Shown one piece after another: positions 35,226-44,402 of a stretch of 64,000 nucleotides of DNA (position 1 is its first letter; each line of letters begins with the position of its first letter). Origin of the DNA: Nocardioides nitrophenolicus (lineage in GTDB: Bacteria; Actinomycetota; Actinomycetes; Propionibacteriales; Nocardioidaceae); NCBI RefSeq assembly GCF_016907515.1, contig NZ_JAFBBY010000001.1, positions 1,612,001-1,676,000 on the forward strand. Reading direction: 5' to 3'. The position numbers and the translations under genes are program-made. The notes beneath the pieces were generated by a model. That model did not search any database. It was not told the DNA's origin and worked only from the letters and a program-made list of their open reading frames with translations.

Positions 35226-35585
35226 CTACCCCAGCGGCAGGTACGGCGTCAGGTCGGTCCGCTCCCCGCTGGCCTGCACCCGCGCGCCCTCGACGGCGTC
35301 GGTCCACGCCAGCCGGCCGGTGGCGAGCGCGATCCAGGTGGCCGCGTCGGTCTCGACGACGGCGGGCGGGGTGCCGCGGGTGTGGCGCACGCCCTCGATC
35401 ACCTGGACCGCGGCGTACGGCGGCACCCGGACCTCGACCGAGCGCCCCGGGGCGAGGGTCTCGAGCAGGGCCAGGAAGTGCTTGGTGAGCAGCCGCAGGT
35501 CGGTGCGCTCCGCCTCCCCCGCGTCGAGGCGGGACAGGGCCGCGGCGACCTCCGCGGCGGGGGCGGGCTTGAGGCGGGCGGGCAT
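35226..35585 (-). CDS. SCP2 sterol-carrier-like domain protein
   Basis: A 119-residue soluble protein from the ATG at 35585. The pattern of a helical N-terminus, then VEVRVPPYAAVQVIEG, TWIALATGRLAW and GERTDLTPYLPL matches stand-alone actinobacterial SCP2-like or maleylpyruvate-isomerase C-terminal-like domains. It has a hydrophobic pocket fold and no enzyme motifs. It lies 3 bp after a 164-bp palindromic element, whose left arm (35589-35608) carries its candidate ribosome binding site (GGGGAG). Function unknown. Confidence 0.75.
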   Translation of the reverse strand: MPARLKPAPAAEVAAALSRLDAGEAERTDLRLLTKHFLALLETLAPGRSVEVRVPPYAAVQVIEGVRHTRGTPPAVVETDAATWIALATGRLAWTDAVEGARVQASGERTDLTPYLPLG

Positions 35586-35588
35586 GGC

Positions 35589-35752
35589 TAGGTCGTGTCT
35601 CCCCTGTCTCGGTGGACGACCGGGTCGTCCAGTGCGTGCGATGGCAAGGCGCCGGCGCGAAGGCATGCCGGGCGCACGTCGAGCGTCGGCAACGCCGCCA
35701 GCGTGCGTGCTGGGCGGCCCGGGCGCCGCCAGGACAGGGGAGACACGACCTA
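35589..35752. repeat. Palindromic intergenic element, copy A (shared core, locus-specific arms)
   Basis: A 164-bp element fills the whole gap between two minus-strand genes. Its ends are a perfect 20-bp inverted repeat (35589-35608 and 35733-35752); the right arm includes the stop codon of the HTH gene. Inside is a 77-bp core at 35634-35710 starting GCGTGCGATGGCAAGGCG and ending GCCAGCGTGCGTG, about 80% identical by eye to 41143-41220, with one 1-nt indel. The arms of the two copies are unrelated. Confidence 0.7.
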
Positions 35753-36313
35753 CTCGTCGTCCTCGGGATAGGGCTGGATGATCTGGAACACGGAGTAGGT
35801 CTCCCGGCCCTCCCCGGGCCCGTGGGCACGGCCGGCGTCGCGGCGCCGCTCCACGACGGCCATGAGCTCCTCCATCAGCTCGCGGGCCTCGTCGGGGCTC
35901 AGCAGCAGGGACCACTCGGAGACGCTGCGGCCCGGGTTCTCGGTGCCGCCGAGGGCGAGCGCGCGCTCGACCAGGTGGCGGCCGTGGGCGACCGCGCTGC
36001 GCTGGAAGACGGCGTACGCCGCGCGGCCGCCGGGCTGCGCGAGCATGTCGGCGGGCCGGAACCGGATCCCGTCGGGATCGACCAGCCGCCAGACCCGGTC
36101 GCGCCGGTCGCGCGCGGCCTCGGGGTCCTCCTCGACCAGGCCGTACTTGGCGAGCTGGCGCAGGTGGAAGCTGGCCTGGTTGGCCGGGATGTCGATCAGC
36201 CGGGCGATGTCGGCGGCCCGCAGCGAGCCGGCGGCGGAGAGCTCGTGGAGCACCCGGTTGCGGGTGGGGTGCGCGATCGCGCGGAGGATCCGCGGGTCGT
36301 CGTACATCACCAT
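35750..36313 (-). CDS. ArsR-like winged-helix transcriptional regulator
   Basis: A 187-residue protein with an N-terminal winged helix (RAIAHPTRNRVLHELSAAGS, then ADIARLIDIPANQASFHLRQ, then LAKYGLVEEDPEA) followed by a longer C-terminal region of the HTH_20 type. It is divergent from an MFS transporter. The 67-bp gap contains two TTGCGCAA sites, so it most likely represses the transporter and possibly itself. The effector may be the drug exported by the pump, but that is inferred. Its stop codon lies within the right arm of palindromic element A. Confidence 0.85.
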   Translation of the reverse strand: MVMYDDPRILRAIAHPTRNRVLHELSAAGSLRAADIARLIDIPANQASFHLRQLAKYGLVEEDPEAARDRRDRVWRLVDPDGIRFRPADMLAQPGGRAAYAVFQRSAVAHGRHLVERALALGGTENPGRSVSEWSLLLSPDEARELMEELMAVVERRRDAGRAHGPGEGRETYSVFQIIQPYPEDDE

Positions 36314-36343
36314 GCGAACAGCCTAGGAGACCCCGCAGGAATC

Positions 36344-36374
36344 ATTGCGCAACACATATTGCGCAACATATGGT
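36344..36374 (+). promoter_or_regulatory. Operator repeats and leaderless promoter of the MFS gene
   Basis: ATTGCGCAACA occurs at 36344-36354 and again at 36358-36368; each contains the palindrome TTGCGCAA and the two are 14 bp apart. TATGGT at 36369-36374 is a -10-type box 6 nt before the ATG at 36381, the leaderless spacing. Regulator bound here would cover the promoter. Confidence 0.55.
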
Positions 36375-36380
36375 GCGGGA

Positions 36381-37646
36381 ATGTCGAGCTACCGGTCGCT
36401 GGCACGCAACCACGACTTCACCGCGCTCTGGATCGGCGCCACCGTCTCCGAGCTCGGCACCCGGATCACGACCTTCGCGCTGCCGCTGGTCGCCTACGCG
36501 CTGAGCGGGTCGGCGCTGTGGGCCGCCGCCGCGGAGGCGGCGTACCTGGTCGGGATGGTGGCGATGCTGCTGCCGGCCGGGGTGCTCGCCGACCGCATAC
36601 ACCGGCTCCGGCTGATGCGGCTCTCCCTCGGCTCCGGCGCCCTGCTCCACGCGTCACTGGTCGTGGCGGGCGTGTCCGGCCGGCTGACCTTCCCCCACCT
36701 GCTGGCCGTCGCCGTCGCCAGCGGCCTGGTCGCCGGCCTGTTCCTCCCGGCGGAGAGCTCGGCGATCCGCCGGGTCGTCAGCCGCGACGAGCTGCCGACG
36801 GCGCTCAGCCAGCAGCAGGCGCGCCAGCACATCGCCAGCCTGCTCGGCGGCCCGCTCGGCGGCGCCCTGTACGGCGTCGCCCGGTGGGCGCCGTTCGCCG
36901 CCGACGCCCTGACCTGTGCGCTCGGCTGGGCACTGCTCGGCCGGGTGCGCACCGACCTCTCCCCCGAACCGCGAGCGGACGCCGCGCGCAGCCGGCCGGC
37001 ACGCGAGCTCACCGAGGGAGTCCGGTTCCTGTGGGCGCACCCCTTCCTGCGGATCGTGCTGTGCTGGTCGCCGGCCGCCAACCTCGCGGTCAACGCGCTC
37101 TTCTTCGTCGCACTGCTGCGGCTCGTCGAGGCCGGCTTCCCGGCCTGGCAGATCGGGCTCGCCGAGGCCGCGGTCGGCGGCTTCGGCATCCTGGGCGCAC
37201 TGGCCGCACCGGTCCTCATCGAGCGGTTCCCGACCGGGCCGCTCGTCGTCCTCGTCGCCTGGAGCTTCGTGCCGCTCGCCGTCCCCCTCGCGCTGTGGAA
37301 CCACCCCGGCGCGCTCGCGCTCGCCTCCTCCGTCGGCATGTTCCTCAACCCCGCCGGCAACGCCGCGCTGGGGTCCTACCGGATCGCGATCACGCCGCCC
37401 GAGCTGATCGGCCGGATGCAGGCGACCATGCAGGCGGTGTCGATGCTGACCATCCCCGTCGCCCCCGCGCTGGCCGGCGCCCTGTTGACCCTGGTCGGCG
37501 GCCGCGACGCCGTGCTCGCGCTCGCCGTCCTGACCGCGGTCGTCGCCCTCGTCCCGACCCTGGCGCGCTCGGTGCGGGCCGTCCCCCGGCCCGCCGAGTG
37601 GACAACCCTCACCACTCCAGTTCGCCGTCCTGCCCCCGCGGCGTGA
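36381..37646 (+). CDS. MFS transporter (drug/proton antiporter type)
   Basis: A 421-residue inner-membrane protein with 12 predicted membrane segments. It begins SLARNHDFTALWIGATVSEL, a typical start for MFS_3/enterobactin-exporter-like pumps, has the loop GVLADRIHRLRLMR after helix 2 and NPAGNAALGSYRIAITPPEL near helix 10. It was started at the ATG at 36381 because of the leaderless promoter. Likely exports a small molecule, controlled by the divergent winged-helix regulator. The substrate is unknown. Confidence 0.9.
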   Translation: MSSYRSLARNHDFTALWIGATVSELGTRITTFALPLVAYALSGSALWAAAAEAAYLVGMVAMLLPAGVLADRIHRLRLMRLSLGSGALLHASLVVAGVSGRLTFPHLLAVAVASGLVAGLFLPAESSAIRRVVSRDELPTALSQQQARQHIASLLGGPLGGALYGVARWAPFAADALTCALGWALLGRVRTDLSPEPRADAARSRPARELTEGVRFLWAHPFLRIVLCWSPAANLAVNALFFVALLRLVEAGFPAWQIGLAEAAVGGFGILGALAAPVLIERFPTGPLVVLVAWSFVPLAVPLALWNHPGALALASSVGMFLNPAGNAALGSYRIAITPPELIGRMQATMQAVSMLTIPVAPALAGALLTLVGGRDAVLALAVLTAVVALVPTLARSVRAVPRPAEWTTLTTPVRRPAPAA

Positions 37647-37669
37647 CCCCGGACACCACAATGGGGGCC

Positions 37670-38719
37670 ATGCTCCCCCCACGTCGTCGCACCGTGGCCG
37701 CGCTCGGCCTGCTCCTGCTCGCCCCCGCCCTCGCCGCCTGCGGGGGTGACAGCGGCATCGAGGTCGGCAACATCGTGCCGGCCGCCGACGACGCGCAGTT
37801 CGCCGGGCACGGCACCGAGTCCGAGGTGGCGCTGCCGATCGGCCGGCTCGAGATCACCGCGGCCGAGCCGGTCACCACCATCGCGGCCGACGACACCCTT
37901 CAGGTCGCGAAGGTCGAGGCGCCCGAGGGCAGCGCCTTCGTGCCGATCACCTGGCAGTACGACGCCGCCACCTTCGGCGCCCTCGACGGCTACCTCAGCA
38001 CCGACACCAGCCCGGTGATCGACCTCGTCGCCGACGGGGCGCCGTACCGCATCCCCGCTCCGCCCCGCTCCGGCGAGGGCTCCGAGTCGTTCTACGTGCT
38101 GGTGTCCGGCAGTGGCCGCGACCTCCGGCTCGACGTCGGCTTCGACGGCGTCACCCAGCACGTCGACCTGGCCACCGGCGAGGTCGACCAGGGCCGCGCC
38201 GCACCGCTCTACGACGCCGCCAAGCCGCGCACCAAGCGCTTCCCGTGCTCCCCCGACGTCACCTTCGACCGCACCACCCTGCGCGCCCCCGACTTCACCT
38301 GCACCGTCACCCGACCCGTCGACCTGCCGTACGCCGGCGACGCCTGGGCCGCCGACGGCCACACCTGGCGCATCGTGACCGTCCGCACCACCCTGAGCCG
38401 CTGGACCGAGGTGTCCGCCGACCTGAAGTCCGGCGCCGTCTACTACGCCGACGACGTGCAGAGCAGCTACCGCCTCGGCGACGCCGCGGCCGCCCAGGTC
38501 ATCCAGGACCCGAAGCACACCGTGTGCCCCGACGCGACCAAGGCCGGCGCCTGCACCTCCGAGTTCCACGTCGTGTTCGACGTCGCGGACGAGGGCAAGG
38601 CGTCACGGACGCTGAGGATCGAGCAGGGGTTCGCGCTGCGCCTCGCCACGGCGTACGGCGGGGGCGAGGTGAAGGACACGCTGGACGTGACGGTCACGGC
38701 GCAGGCGCGGCTGAAGTAG
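37670..38719 (+). CDS. Predicted lipoprotein of unknown function
   Basis: A 349-residue exported protein (an ATG 9 nt upstream at 37661 is also possible). The signal peptide RRRTVAALGLLLLAPALAAC ends in a lipobox with Cys at about residue 23. The mature part is mostly beta and contains four further cysteines (RFPCSPDV, DFTCTVT, HTVCPDATKAGACTSEF), probably as disulfides. I do not recognise a family. It follows the MFS gene by 23 bp on the same strand, which may be incidental, and converges on purL. Confidence 0.75.
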   Translation: MLPPRRRTVAALGLLLLAPALAACGGDSGIEVGNIVPAADDAQFAGHGTESEVALPIGRLEITAAEPVTTIAADDTLQVAKVEAPEGSAFVPITWQYDAATFGALDGYLSTDTSPVIDLVADGAPYRIPAPPRSGEGSESFYVLVSGSGRDLRLDVGFDGVTQHVDLATGEVDQGRAAPLYDAAKPRTKRFPCSPDVTFDRTTLRAPDFTCTVTRPVDLPYAGDAWAADGHTWRIVTVRTTLSRWTEVSADLKSGAVYYADDVQSSYRLGDAAAAQVIQDPKHTVCPDATKAGACTSEFHVVFDVADEGKASRTLRIEQGFALRLATAYGGGEVKDTLDVTVTAQARLK

Positions 38720-38779
38720 CTGGGCTTGTCGAAGTTGCGGGGTTGGTGCGCCGGCGCGCCAACCCGAAGCCCCGCCCGA

Positions 38780-41053
38780 TCACCCCAACGCAGCAGGCAG
38801 CGTCCCCGTCCACGCCTCACGCAGCTCCCCGAGCGGCACCTCGAACTGCCCCTCGACCGCGAGCACGTCGCCGCCGGTGGTGCCGAGCTCGGTGAGCGGC
38901 ACGTCGTGGCGGGCGCAGAGCGCGCGCAGCTCCTCGACGTCCTCGGCGGCGACGGTGATGAGCGCGCGGGCGGCGGACTCGGCGAACAGGCCGACGAAGG
39001 CGTCGCCGTAGAGCGCGACCCGGGCGCCGATGCCGGAGACCAGGGCCGCCTCGGCGAGGGCCTGGGCGAGGCCGCCGTCGGAGAGGTCGTGGGCGCTGGT
39101 GGCGACGCCGACGAGGTCCTTGAGCAGGCGGGCGAGGGCACGCTCGGCGTGCAGGTCGACGGCGGGCGGGCGTCCACCGAGGTGGCCGTGGACGACGTGG
39201 GCCCACTCGGAGCCGGAGAGCTCCTCCCGGGTGGCGCCGAGCAGCACGATCCGCTCGCCCTCGGCCCGGAAGGACGACGGGGTGCGGCGGCGTACGTCGT
39301 CGATGACGCCGAGCACGGCGACGACGGGCGTGGGCAGGATCGCGGTCTCGCCGGTCTGGTTGTAGAGGCTGACGTTGCCGCCGGTGACCGGGATGCCGAG
39401 CTCGGCGCAGGCGTCCTTGAGGCCGCGGCAGGCCTCGGCGAACTGCCACATCACGGCGGGGTCCTCGGGCGAGCCGAAGTTGAGGCAGTCGCTGACGGCG
39501 AGCGGGAGCGCGCCGCCGGTGGCGACATTGCGGTAGGCCTCGGCGAGCGCGAGCTGGGCGCCGGCGTACGGGTCGAGCTTGGCGAAGCGGCCGTTGCAGT
39601 CGGTGGCGACGGAGACGCCGAGGTGGGTCTCCTCGTCGACGCGGACCATGCCCGAGTCGGCCGGCTGGGCGAGGACGGTGTTGCCCTGGACGTAGCGGTC
39701 GTACTGGTCGGTGATCCACGACTTGTCGCACAGGTTGGGGCTGGCGACCAGCTGGAGCAGGGTGGCGCGCAGCTCGTCGCCGGTCGCCGGGCGGGCGAGC
39801 GCCTCGGCGCCGTCGGCCTGGAGCGCGTCCTGCCAGTCGGGGCGGGCGTAGGGCCGCTCGTAGGTCGGCCCGTCGTGCGCCACCGACCGCGGGGGTACGT
39901 CGACGACGGTCTCGCCGTGCCAGGTGATCTCGAGCCGGCCGCTGTCGGTGACCTCGCCGATGTCGACGGCCTCGACGTCCCACTTGGCGCAGATCCCGAG
40001 GAAGGCCGCGACGTCGCCGGGCTCGACGACGGCCATCATCCGCTCCTGGCTTTCGCTCATCAGGATCTCCTCCGGCGAGAGCGTCGAGTCGCGCAGCGGG
40101 ACCCGGTCGAGCTCGCAGCGCATCCCGCCGTCACCGGCCGACGCCAGCTCGGAGGTCGCGCAGGACAGGCCGGCGCCGCCGAGGTCCTGGATGCCGGCGA
40201 CCACGCCGGCCTGGAACAGCTCGAGGGTGCACTCGATGAGCAGCTTCTCCATGAACGGGTCGCCGACCTGGACGCTCGGCCGCTTGGCCGGGCCGTCGGC
40301 GTCGAAGGTCTCGGAGGCGAGCACCGACACGCCACCGATGCCGTCGCCGCCGGTGCGGGCGCCGTAGAGGATGACGCGGTTGCCGGTGCCGGACGCCTTG
40401 GCGAGGTGGAGGTCCTCGTGGCGCAGCACGCCGACGCACAGGGCGTTGACGAGCGGGTTGCCGAGGTAGGTCTCGTCGAAGACCGCCTCGCCGCCGATGT
40501 TGGGCAGGCCCAGGCAGTTGCCGTAGCCGCCGACGCCCGCGACGATCCCGGGCAGGACGCGGTGGGTGTCGTCGGCGTCGAGCGGGCCGAACCGCAGCGG
40601 GTCCATCACCGCGACCGGGCGGGCGCCCATCGCGATGATGTCGCGGACGATGCCGCCGACGCCGGTCGCGGCGCCCTGGTAGGGCTCGACGTACGACGGG
40701 TGGTTGTGGCTCTCGACCTTGAAGCTGACGGCGTAGCCCTGGCCGATGTCGATCACGCCGGCGTTCTCGCCGATGCCGGCCAGCATCGGGCCGATCGGCG
40801 TCTCCTGCGCGAGCTCGCCGAACTGCTTGAGGTGCACCTTCGACGACTTGTAGGAGCAGTGCTCGCTCCACATCACCGAGTACATCGCCAGCTCCGCGCC
40901 GGTGGGCCGGCGGCCGAGGATGTCGCGGATCCGCTGGTACTCGTCGGCCTTCAGGCCGAGCTCGGCCCAGGGCTGCTCGCGGTCGGGGTCACCGGCCGCC
41001 ACGGCCACGGTGTCGAGTGTCGAACGGGCGGGTGCGGAAGCGGTGTCGGCCAC
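38780..41053 (-). CDS. purL: Phosphoribosylformylglycinamidine synthase subunit II
   Basis: A 757-residue enzyme, the small-type PurL that works with PurS and PurQ to convert FGAR to FGAM with ATP and glutamine. Motifs include [70 protein letters not shown] and [18 protein letters not shown]. Length is standard. Its partners purS-purQ lie at 47876-48786. Element B (41099-41261) lies upstream, between it and the kinase gene. Confidence 0.97.
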   Translation of the reverse strand: MADTASAPARSTLDTVAVAAGDPDREQPWAELGLKADEYQRIRDILGRRPTGAELAMYSVMWSEHCSYKSSKVHLKQFGELAQETPIGPMLAGIGENAGVIDIGQGYAVSFKVESHNHPSYVEPYQGAATGVGGIVRDIIAMGARPVAVMDPLRFGPLDADDTHRVLPGIVAGVGGYGNCLGLPNIGGEAVFDETYLGNPLVNALCVGVLRHEDLHLAKASGTGNRVILYGARTGGDGIGGVSVLASETFDADGPAKRPSVQVGDPFMEKLLIECTLELFQAGVVAGIQDLGGAGLSCATSELASAGDGGMRCELDRVPLRDSTLSPEEILMSESQERMMAVVEPGDVAAFLGICAKWDVEAVDIGEVTDSGRLEITWHGETVVDVPPRSVAHDGPTYERPYARPDWQDALQADGAEALARPATGDELRATLLQLVASPNLCDKSWITDQYDRYVQGNTVLAQPADSGMVRVDEETHLGVSVATDCNGRFAKLDPYAGAQLALAEAYRNVATGGALPLAVSDCLNFGSPEDPAVMWQFAEACRGLKDACAELGIPVTGGNVSLYNQTGETAILPTPVVAVLGVIDDVRRRTPSSFRAEGERIVLLGATREELSGSEWAHVVHGHLGGRPPAVDLHAERALARLLKDLVGVATSAHDLSDGGLAQALAEAALVSGIGARVALYGDAFVGLFAESAARALITVAAEDVEELRALCARHDVPLTELGTTGGDVLAVEGQFEVPLGELREAWTGTLPAALG

Positions 41054-41098
41054 GGCCCCAAGGGTATCGGGGACCGGGCCGATCGCCTGCTTCGGCTC

Positions 41099-41261
41099 AG
41101 AGATCGCGCGGATAGGTGACGTCGTCGCGAGCGTCGCGAGACGCGTGCGATGGCAAGGCGGCGGAGCGAAGACGTGCTTGGCCGCCCATCGAGCGACGCC
41201 AACGCAGCCAGCGTGCGTGTGTCGCGGCGCGTAGCAGGCGTCACCTATCCGCGCGATCTCT
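41099..41261. repeat. Palindromic intergenic element, copy B (shared core, locus-specific arms)
   Basis: A 163-bp element bounded by a perfect 23-bp inverted repeat (41099-41121 and 41239-41261; the right arm reaches the first base of the kinase stop codon). The core at 41143-41220 begins GCGTGCGATGGCAAGGCG and ends AGCCAGCGTGCGTG as in copy A. The arms match each other but not copy A's arms. Copy B lies between the kinase stop and the purL start, both on the minus strand. Confidence 0.7.
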
Positions 41262-43090
41262 CAGTCCCGTGGGATGGCCGCCACGTCCTCGACGGGTCGC
41301 AGGTCGAGGTCGCGGAGGACCCGGCGGGCGGCGGCCTGGGTGTCGGCGTAGATCGTCACGGAGTACGGCGCCCGCTCGTCGTCGTACCAGAGGGCGAGCT
41401 TGGTCTCCCACTCCTCTCCCTCGGCCTTGGTCAGCTCGACCCAGGCGGCGTCGAGTCCGTCGCCGACGCCGGTGACCGGGGTGACGACCTGGCCGCGGTA
41501 GTTGGCGTCCATCACCGCCGCGTCCTCCCATTGCGTGTAGTGCACGGACGAGTCGTCGTCGTGGCACCAGCGCGTCCGGACCCGGGTCGCCTTGGGCACC
41601 CGGGGCGAACAGCCCGCGGCCGTGGGGAAGGCTGCGACCAGCGCGTCGGGCTCGGCGGCGACCCGGGCGACGACCTGCTCGCCCGTCGGCAGGTCGAGCG
41701 CCTCGAGCGCGTCGAGCACCGCCTGGTCGCTGTCGGCGCAGACGGTGACGGAGTACGGCGCCGCGCGGTCGGCGTACCAGAGGGCGAGCTTGCGCCGACA
41801 GTACCCACGGTCGACGTCGGCGAGCTCGACCCAGGCGGCGTCGAGGTCGGAGCGGTAGGAGTGCTGCCGGACGGCCCGGTCCCGGTAGTTGGCGTCCATC
41901 CCCTCCCAGCCGCGCCACTGCGCGTAGTACACCGACGAGGTCGCGCCGAGGCACCACCGGGCGCGCACCCTGGTCGACTTCGGGTCGGGCACCACCGCAC
42001 AGTCGGCCGCGCGCGGGAAGGCGGCGAGCAGTGGGTCCGGCGTCGGATCGCCGCCCACGTCCACCGTCGACGGACCGGACGACGCGTCGGCCGGCGGGTC
42101 GGCGTCGGCGGCGGGGTCGGAGCGGGTGAGCAGCCAGCCGAGGCCGGCCGCGACCAGGACGAGGGCGAGCGCGGCCACCCCGGCCAGGAGCGGGCGGCGC
42201 GAGCGCGAGCCGGAGCCGGACGGGAGCGGCGGCGGGGGCGGGGCGAGCAGGGTGTGCTCGACCGGGCCGAGCGGGACGGCGTCGAGGGCGGCGACCAGCT
42301 CGGCCGTCGTACCGAAGCGGGCGGCGGGGTCCTTCGCCATCGCGACGGCGAGCACCTCGTTGATCGCCCGCGCCTCGCGGGTGGCCGACGGCAGCTGCGG
42401 CACCGGGCCCTGGAGATGCCCGAGCAGGACCTGGCCGGTGACCCCCTCGTACGGCGCCCGGGCGGTCAGCGCCGCCCAGAGCAGGCAGCCGAGCGCATAG
42501 ATGTCGGAGGCGACGCTCGCCTCCGAGCCCTGGTGGCGCTCGGGGGCCATGTAGCCGGGCGTGCCGACCGCGCCGGTGGTGGCGAGCTGGTCGAGGTCGG
42601 CGACCGCCGCGATGCCGAAGTCGCACAGCACGGGCCGGAGCCCGCCGTCGGGGCGCGGCGCGATGAGGACGTTGGACGGCTTGATGTCACGGTGCAGGAT
42701 CCCGACGTCGTGGGCGGCGCCGAGGCCGACGGCCAGGTCGCGGACCAGGGCGACGGCGTCCTCCGCGGGCAGCGGGCCGCGGCTGCGCAGCAGCTGGTTG
42801 AGGTCGCCGTCGCGCACCAGCTCGGTCGCGATGAAGAGCGCCCCCTCCTCCTCGCCGGCGTCGAAGACCCGCACGACGTACGGCGAGTCCAGCCGCGCGA
42901 GCGCCTTCGCCTCCCGCAGGAACCGGGCCCGGTAGCCGGCGTCGTCGGCGAGATGCGGCGCGAGCACCTTGAGCGCGACCGGCCGGTCCAGGTCGCGGTG
43001 GACGGCGGCCAGCACCACACCCATCCCGCCGCGGCCGAGGTGTCCGGTCACGTCGTACCGACCGAAGGAGTCACCCGGTTGCAGCGCCAC
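41261..43090 (-). CDS. Transmembrane Ser/Thr protein kinase with duplicated extracellular domain
   Basis: A 609-residue PknB-type kinase. The catalytic domain (about 10-272) has GRGGMGVV, Lys41 in VALKVL, HRDIKPSNVL (Asp136), DFG at 158-160 and GTPGYMAPE, so it should be active. After a Pro-rich linker there is one membrane helix (about 301-323). The outside part has two copies of a domain of about 115 residues, each with LxAAFPxAAxC, VRxRWC, YxQWxxxxxMDANYR, LDAAWVEL and KLALWYxDxxAPYSV. These are not PASTA domains and I do not recognise them; they probably sense an external signal. The gene is divergent from a secreted DUF1906 protein. Confidence 0.9.
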   Translation of the reverse strand: MALQPGDSFGRYDVTGHLGRGGMGVVLAAVHRDLDRPVALKVLAPHLADDAGYRARFLREAKALARLDSPYVVRVFDAGEEEGALFIATELVRDGDLNQLLRSRGPLPAEDAVALVRDLAVGLGAAHDVGILHRDIKPSNVLIAPRPDGGLRPVLCDFGIAAVADLDQLATTGAVGTPGYMAPERHQGSEASVASDIYALGCLLWAALTARAPYEGVTGQVLLGHLQGPVPQLPSATREARAINEVLAVAMAKDPAARFGTTAELVAALDAVPLGPVEHTLLAPPPPPLPSGSGSRSRRPLLAGVAALALVLVAAGLGWLLTRSDPAADADPPADASSGPSTVDVGGDPTPDPLLAAFPRAADCAVVPDPKSTRVRARWCLGATSSVYYAQWRGWEGMDANYRDRAVRQHSYRSDLDAAWVELADVDRGYCRRKLALWYADRAAPYSVTVCADSDQAVLDALEALDLPTGEQVVARVAAEPDALVAAFPTAAGCSPRVPKATRVRTRWCHDDDSSVHYTQWEDAAVMDANYRGQVVTPVTGVGDGLDAAWVELTKAEGEEWETKLALWYDDERAPYSVTIYADTQAAARRVLRDLDLRPVEDVAAIPRD

Positions 43091-43109
43091 CCCGCAACCG
43101 TAAGCGAAT

Positions 43110-43121
43110 TACAGATCTGTA
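43110..43121. promoter_or_regulatory. Perfect palindrome in the kinase/DUF1906 divergent promoter region
   Basis: TACAGATCTGTA is a 12-bp perfect palindrome 20 bp upstream of the kinase start and about 90 bp upstream of the DUF1906 gene. It is AT-richer than its surroundings, which is unusual in this DNA. A regulator site for one or both genes is likely, but no candidate regulator is adjacent. Confidence 0.45.
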
Positions 43122-43210
43122 GTTCATCGCCACCTCTGTTACTCGTGTGAATGTTGTGGTTATCGTGACTCGGCCTTGACCCACCGACCCCTCTTCCCCT
43201 GGAGTCCGAG

Positions 43211-44392
43211 ATGCCTTCCCGGCCCGTCCGCGTCCCCCGCCGCCGCTTCCATCTGCCCCTGCTCGGGACCGGGACGGGGGTCCTCGTCGTCCTGCTCGCG
43301 CTCGTGCTCGCCCCGCTGGGCGGCACGCCCACGGCCACGACCACCGACGCGCCCGTGGACCTGGCGGCGAAGTCGACGAACCCGGTGACGCCGGGCAACT
43401 TCATCGGCCTCGGCTTCGACCAGTGCGAGACCCAGTCGCAGAAGAACATGGACACCTGGCTCGAGCACTCCCCTTTCCGGGCGGTCGGCGTCTACATCTC
43501 CGGCGCCTCGCGCTTCTGCAAGACCCAGAAGAACCTGACCCCCGAGTGGGTCGCCACCCAGCTCGCCAAGGGCTGGCGGATCCTGCCGATCACGCTCGGC
43601 CCCCAGTCGAGCTGCGTCGGCCGGTTCCCGCGCTACGGCGCCGCCATCGACCCGACGATCGTCAACGACACCGCCAACGCGTACGCCGCCGCGCGGGCCC
43701 AGGGCTCCGCCGAGGCCGACAGCGCCGTCGCGGCCGCGACCGCGCTCGGCATCGTGCCCGGCAGCACCCTGTGGTACGACCTCGAGGGCTGGGGGCTGAG
43801 CAAGGGCAACCAGCACTGCACCGAGCCGGCCCTGGCGTTCATGAGCGCGTGGACCGCGCGGGTGCGCCAGCTGGGCTACGTCTCGGGCGTCTACTCCAGC
43901 GCGGGCTCCGGCATCAAGATCCTCGACGACGCCCGCCTGCAGGGCCGCGCCGACGTGACCCTGCCCGACCGGATCTGGATCGCCCGGTGGGACAACGTCG
44001 CGAACACCTCGACCAGCTACATCGCCGAGGACGGCTGGCGGCCGGGCCACCGGGTGAAGCAGTACCAGGGCGGCCACAACGAGACCTGGGGCGGCGTGAC
44101 GATCAACATCGACCGCAACTGGCTCGAGCTCGGCGACGTGGCCGGCTACGGCTGCGGCGGCGTCAAGGTGAGCCTGAAGACGTACAAGAAGATCACCCCC
44201 CGCAAGGCCAAGCCGCGCCAGGTCCGCGCGCTGAAGTGCCTGCTGCAGGGCAAGGGGCTCTACCCGGGCAAGATGTCGAAGAAGTACAACAAGAAGCTGC
44301 GGGCGGGCATCCACGCCTGGCAGGCGCAGGCCGGGCAGAAGGTCAAGGACAGCTGGACCAAGAAGAACTGGGCTTCCCTGCTCGGCGGGTGA
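43211..44392 (+). CDS. Secreted DUF1906 glycoside-hydrolase-like protein with C-terminal wall-binding-like region
   Basis: A 393-residue exported protein. A long signal peptide (VLVVLLALVLAPLGG core) is followed by a DUF1906 / Rv2525c-like TIM-barrel domain from FIGLGFDQCETQSQKNMDTW to about residue 320 (SPFRAVGVYISGASRFC, LGIVPGSTLWYDLEGW, GYVSGVYSSAGSGI). The C-terminal 70 residues are Lys-rich and look like a peptidoglycan-binding module (VRALKCLLQGKGLYPGKMSK). The family resembles glycoside hydrolases acting at the cell wall, but activity is unproven for many members. It is divergent from the Ser/Thr kinase. Confidence 0.85.
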   Translation: MPSRPVRVPRRRFHLPLLGTGTGVLVVLLALVLAPLGGTPTATTTDAPVDLAAKSTNPVTPGNFIGLGFDQCETQSQKNMDTWLEHSPFRAVGVYISGASRFCKTQKNLTPEWVATQLAKGWRILPITLGPQSSCVGRFPRYGAAIDPTIVNDTANAYAAARAQGSAEADSAVAAATALGIVPGSTLWYDLEGWGLSKGNQHCTEPALAFMSAWTARVRQLGYVSGVYSSAGSGIKILDDARLQGRADVTLPDRIWIARWDNVANTSTSYIAEDGWRPGHRVKQYQGGHNETWGGVTINIDRNWLELGDVAGYGCGGVKVSLKTYKKITPRKAKPRQVRALKCLLQGKGLYPGKMSKKYNKKLRAGIHAWQAQAGQKVKDSWTKKNWASLLGG

Positions 44393-44402
44393 GGCCCACG
44401 GG

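Noticed and set aside
35634..35710. The conserved core of the palindromes as a small protein-coding gene
   Set aside because: Open frames through it differ between the two copies and have no ribosome site; the conservation fits DNA/RNA structure better.
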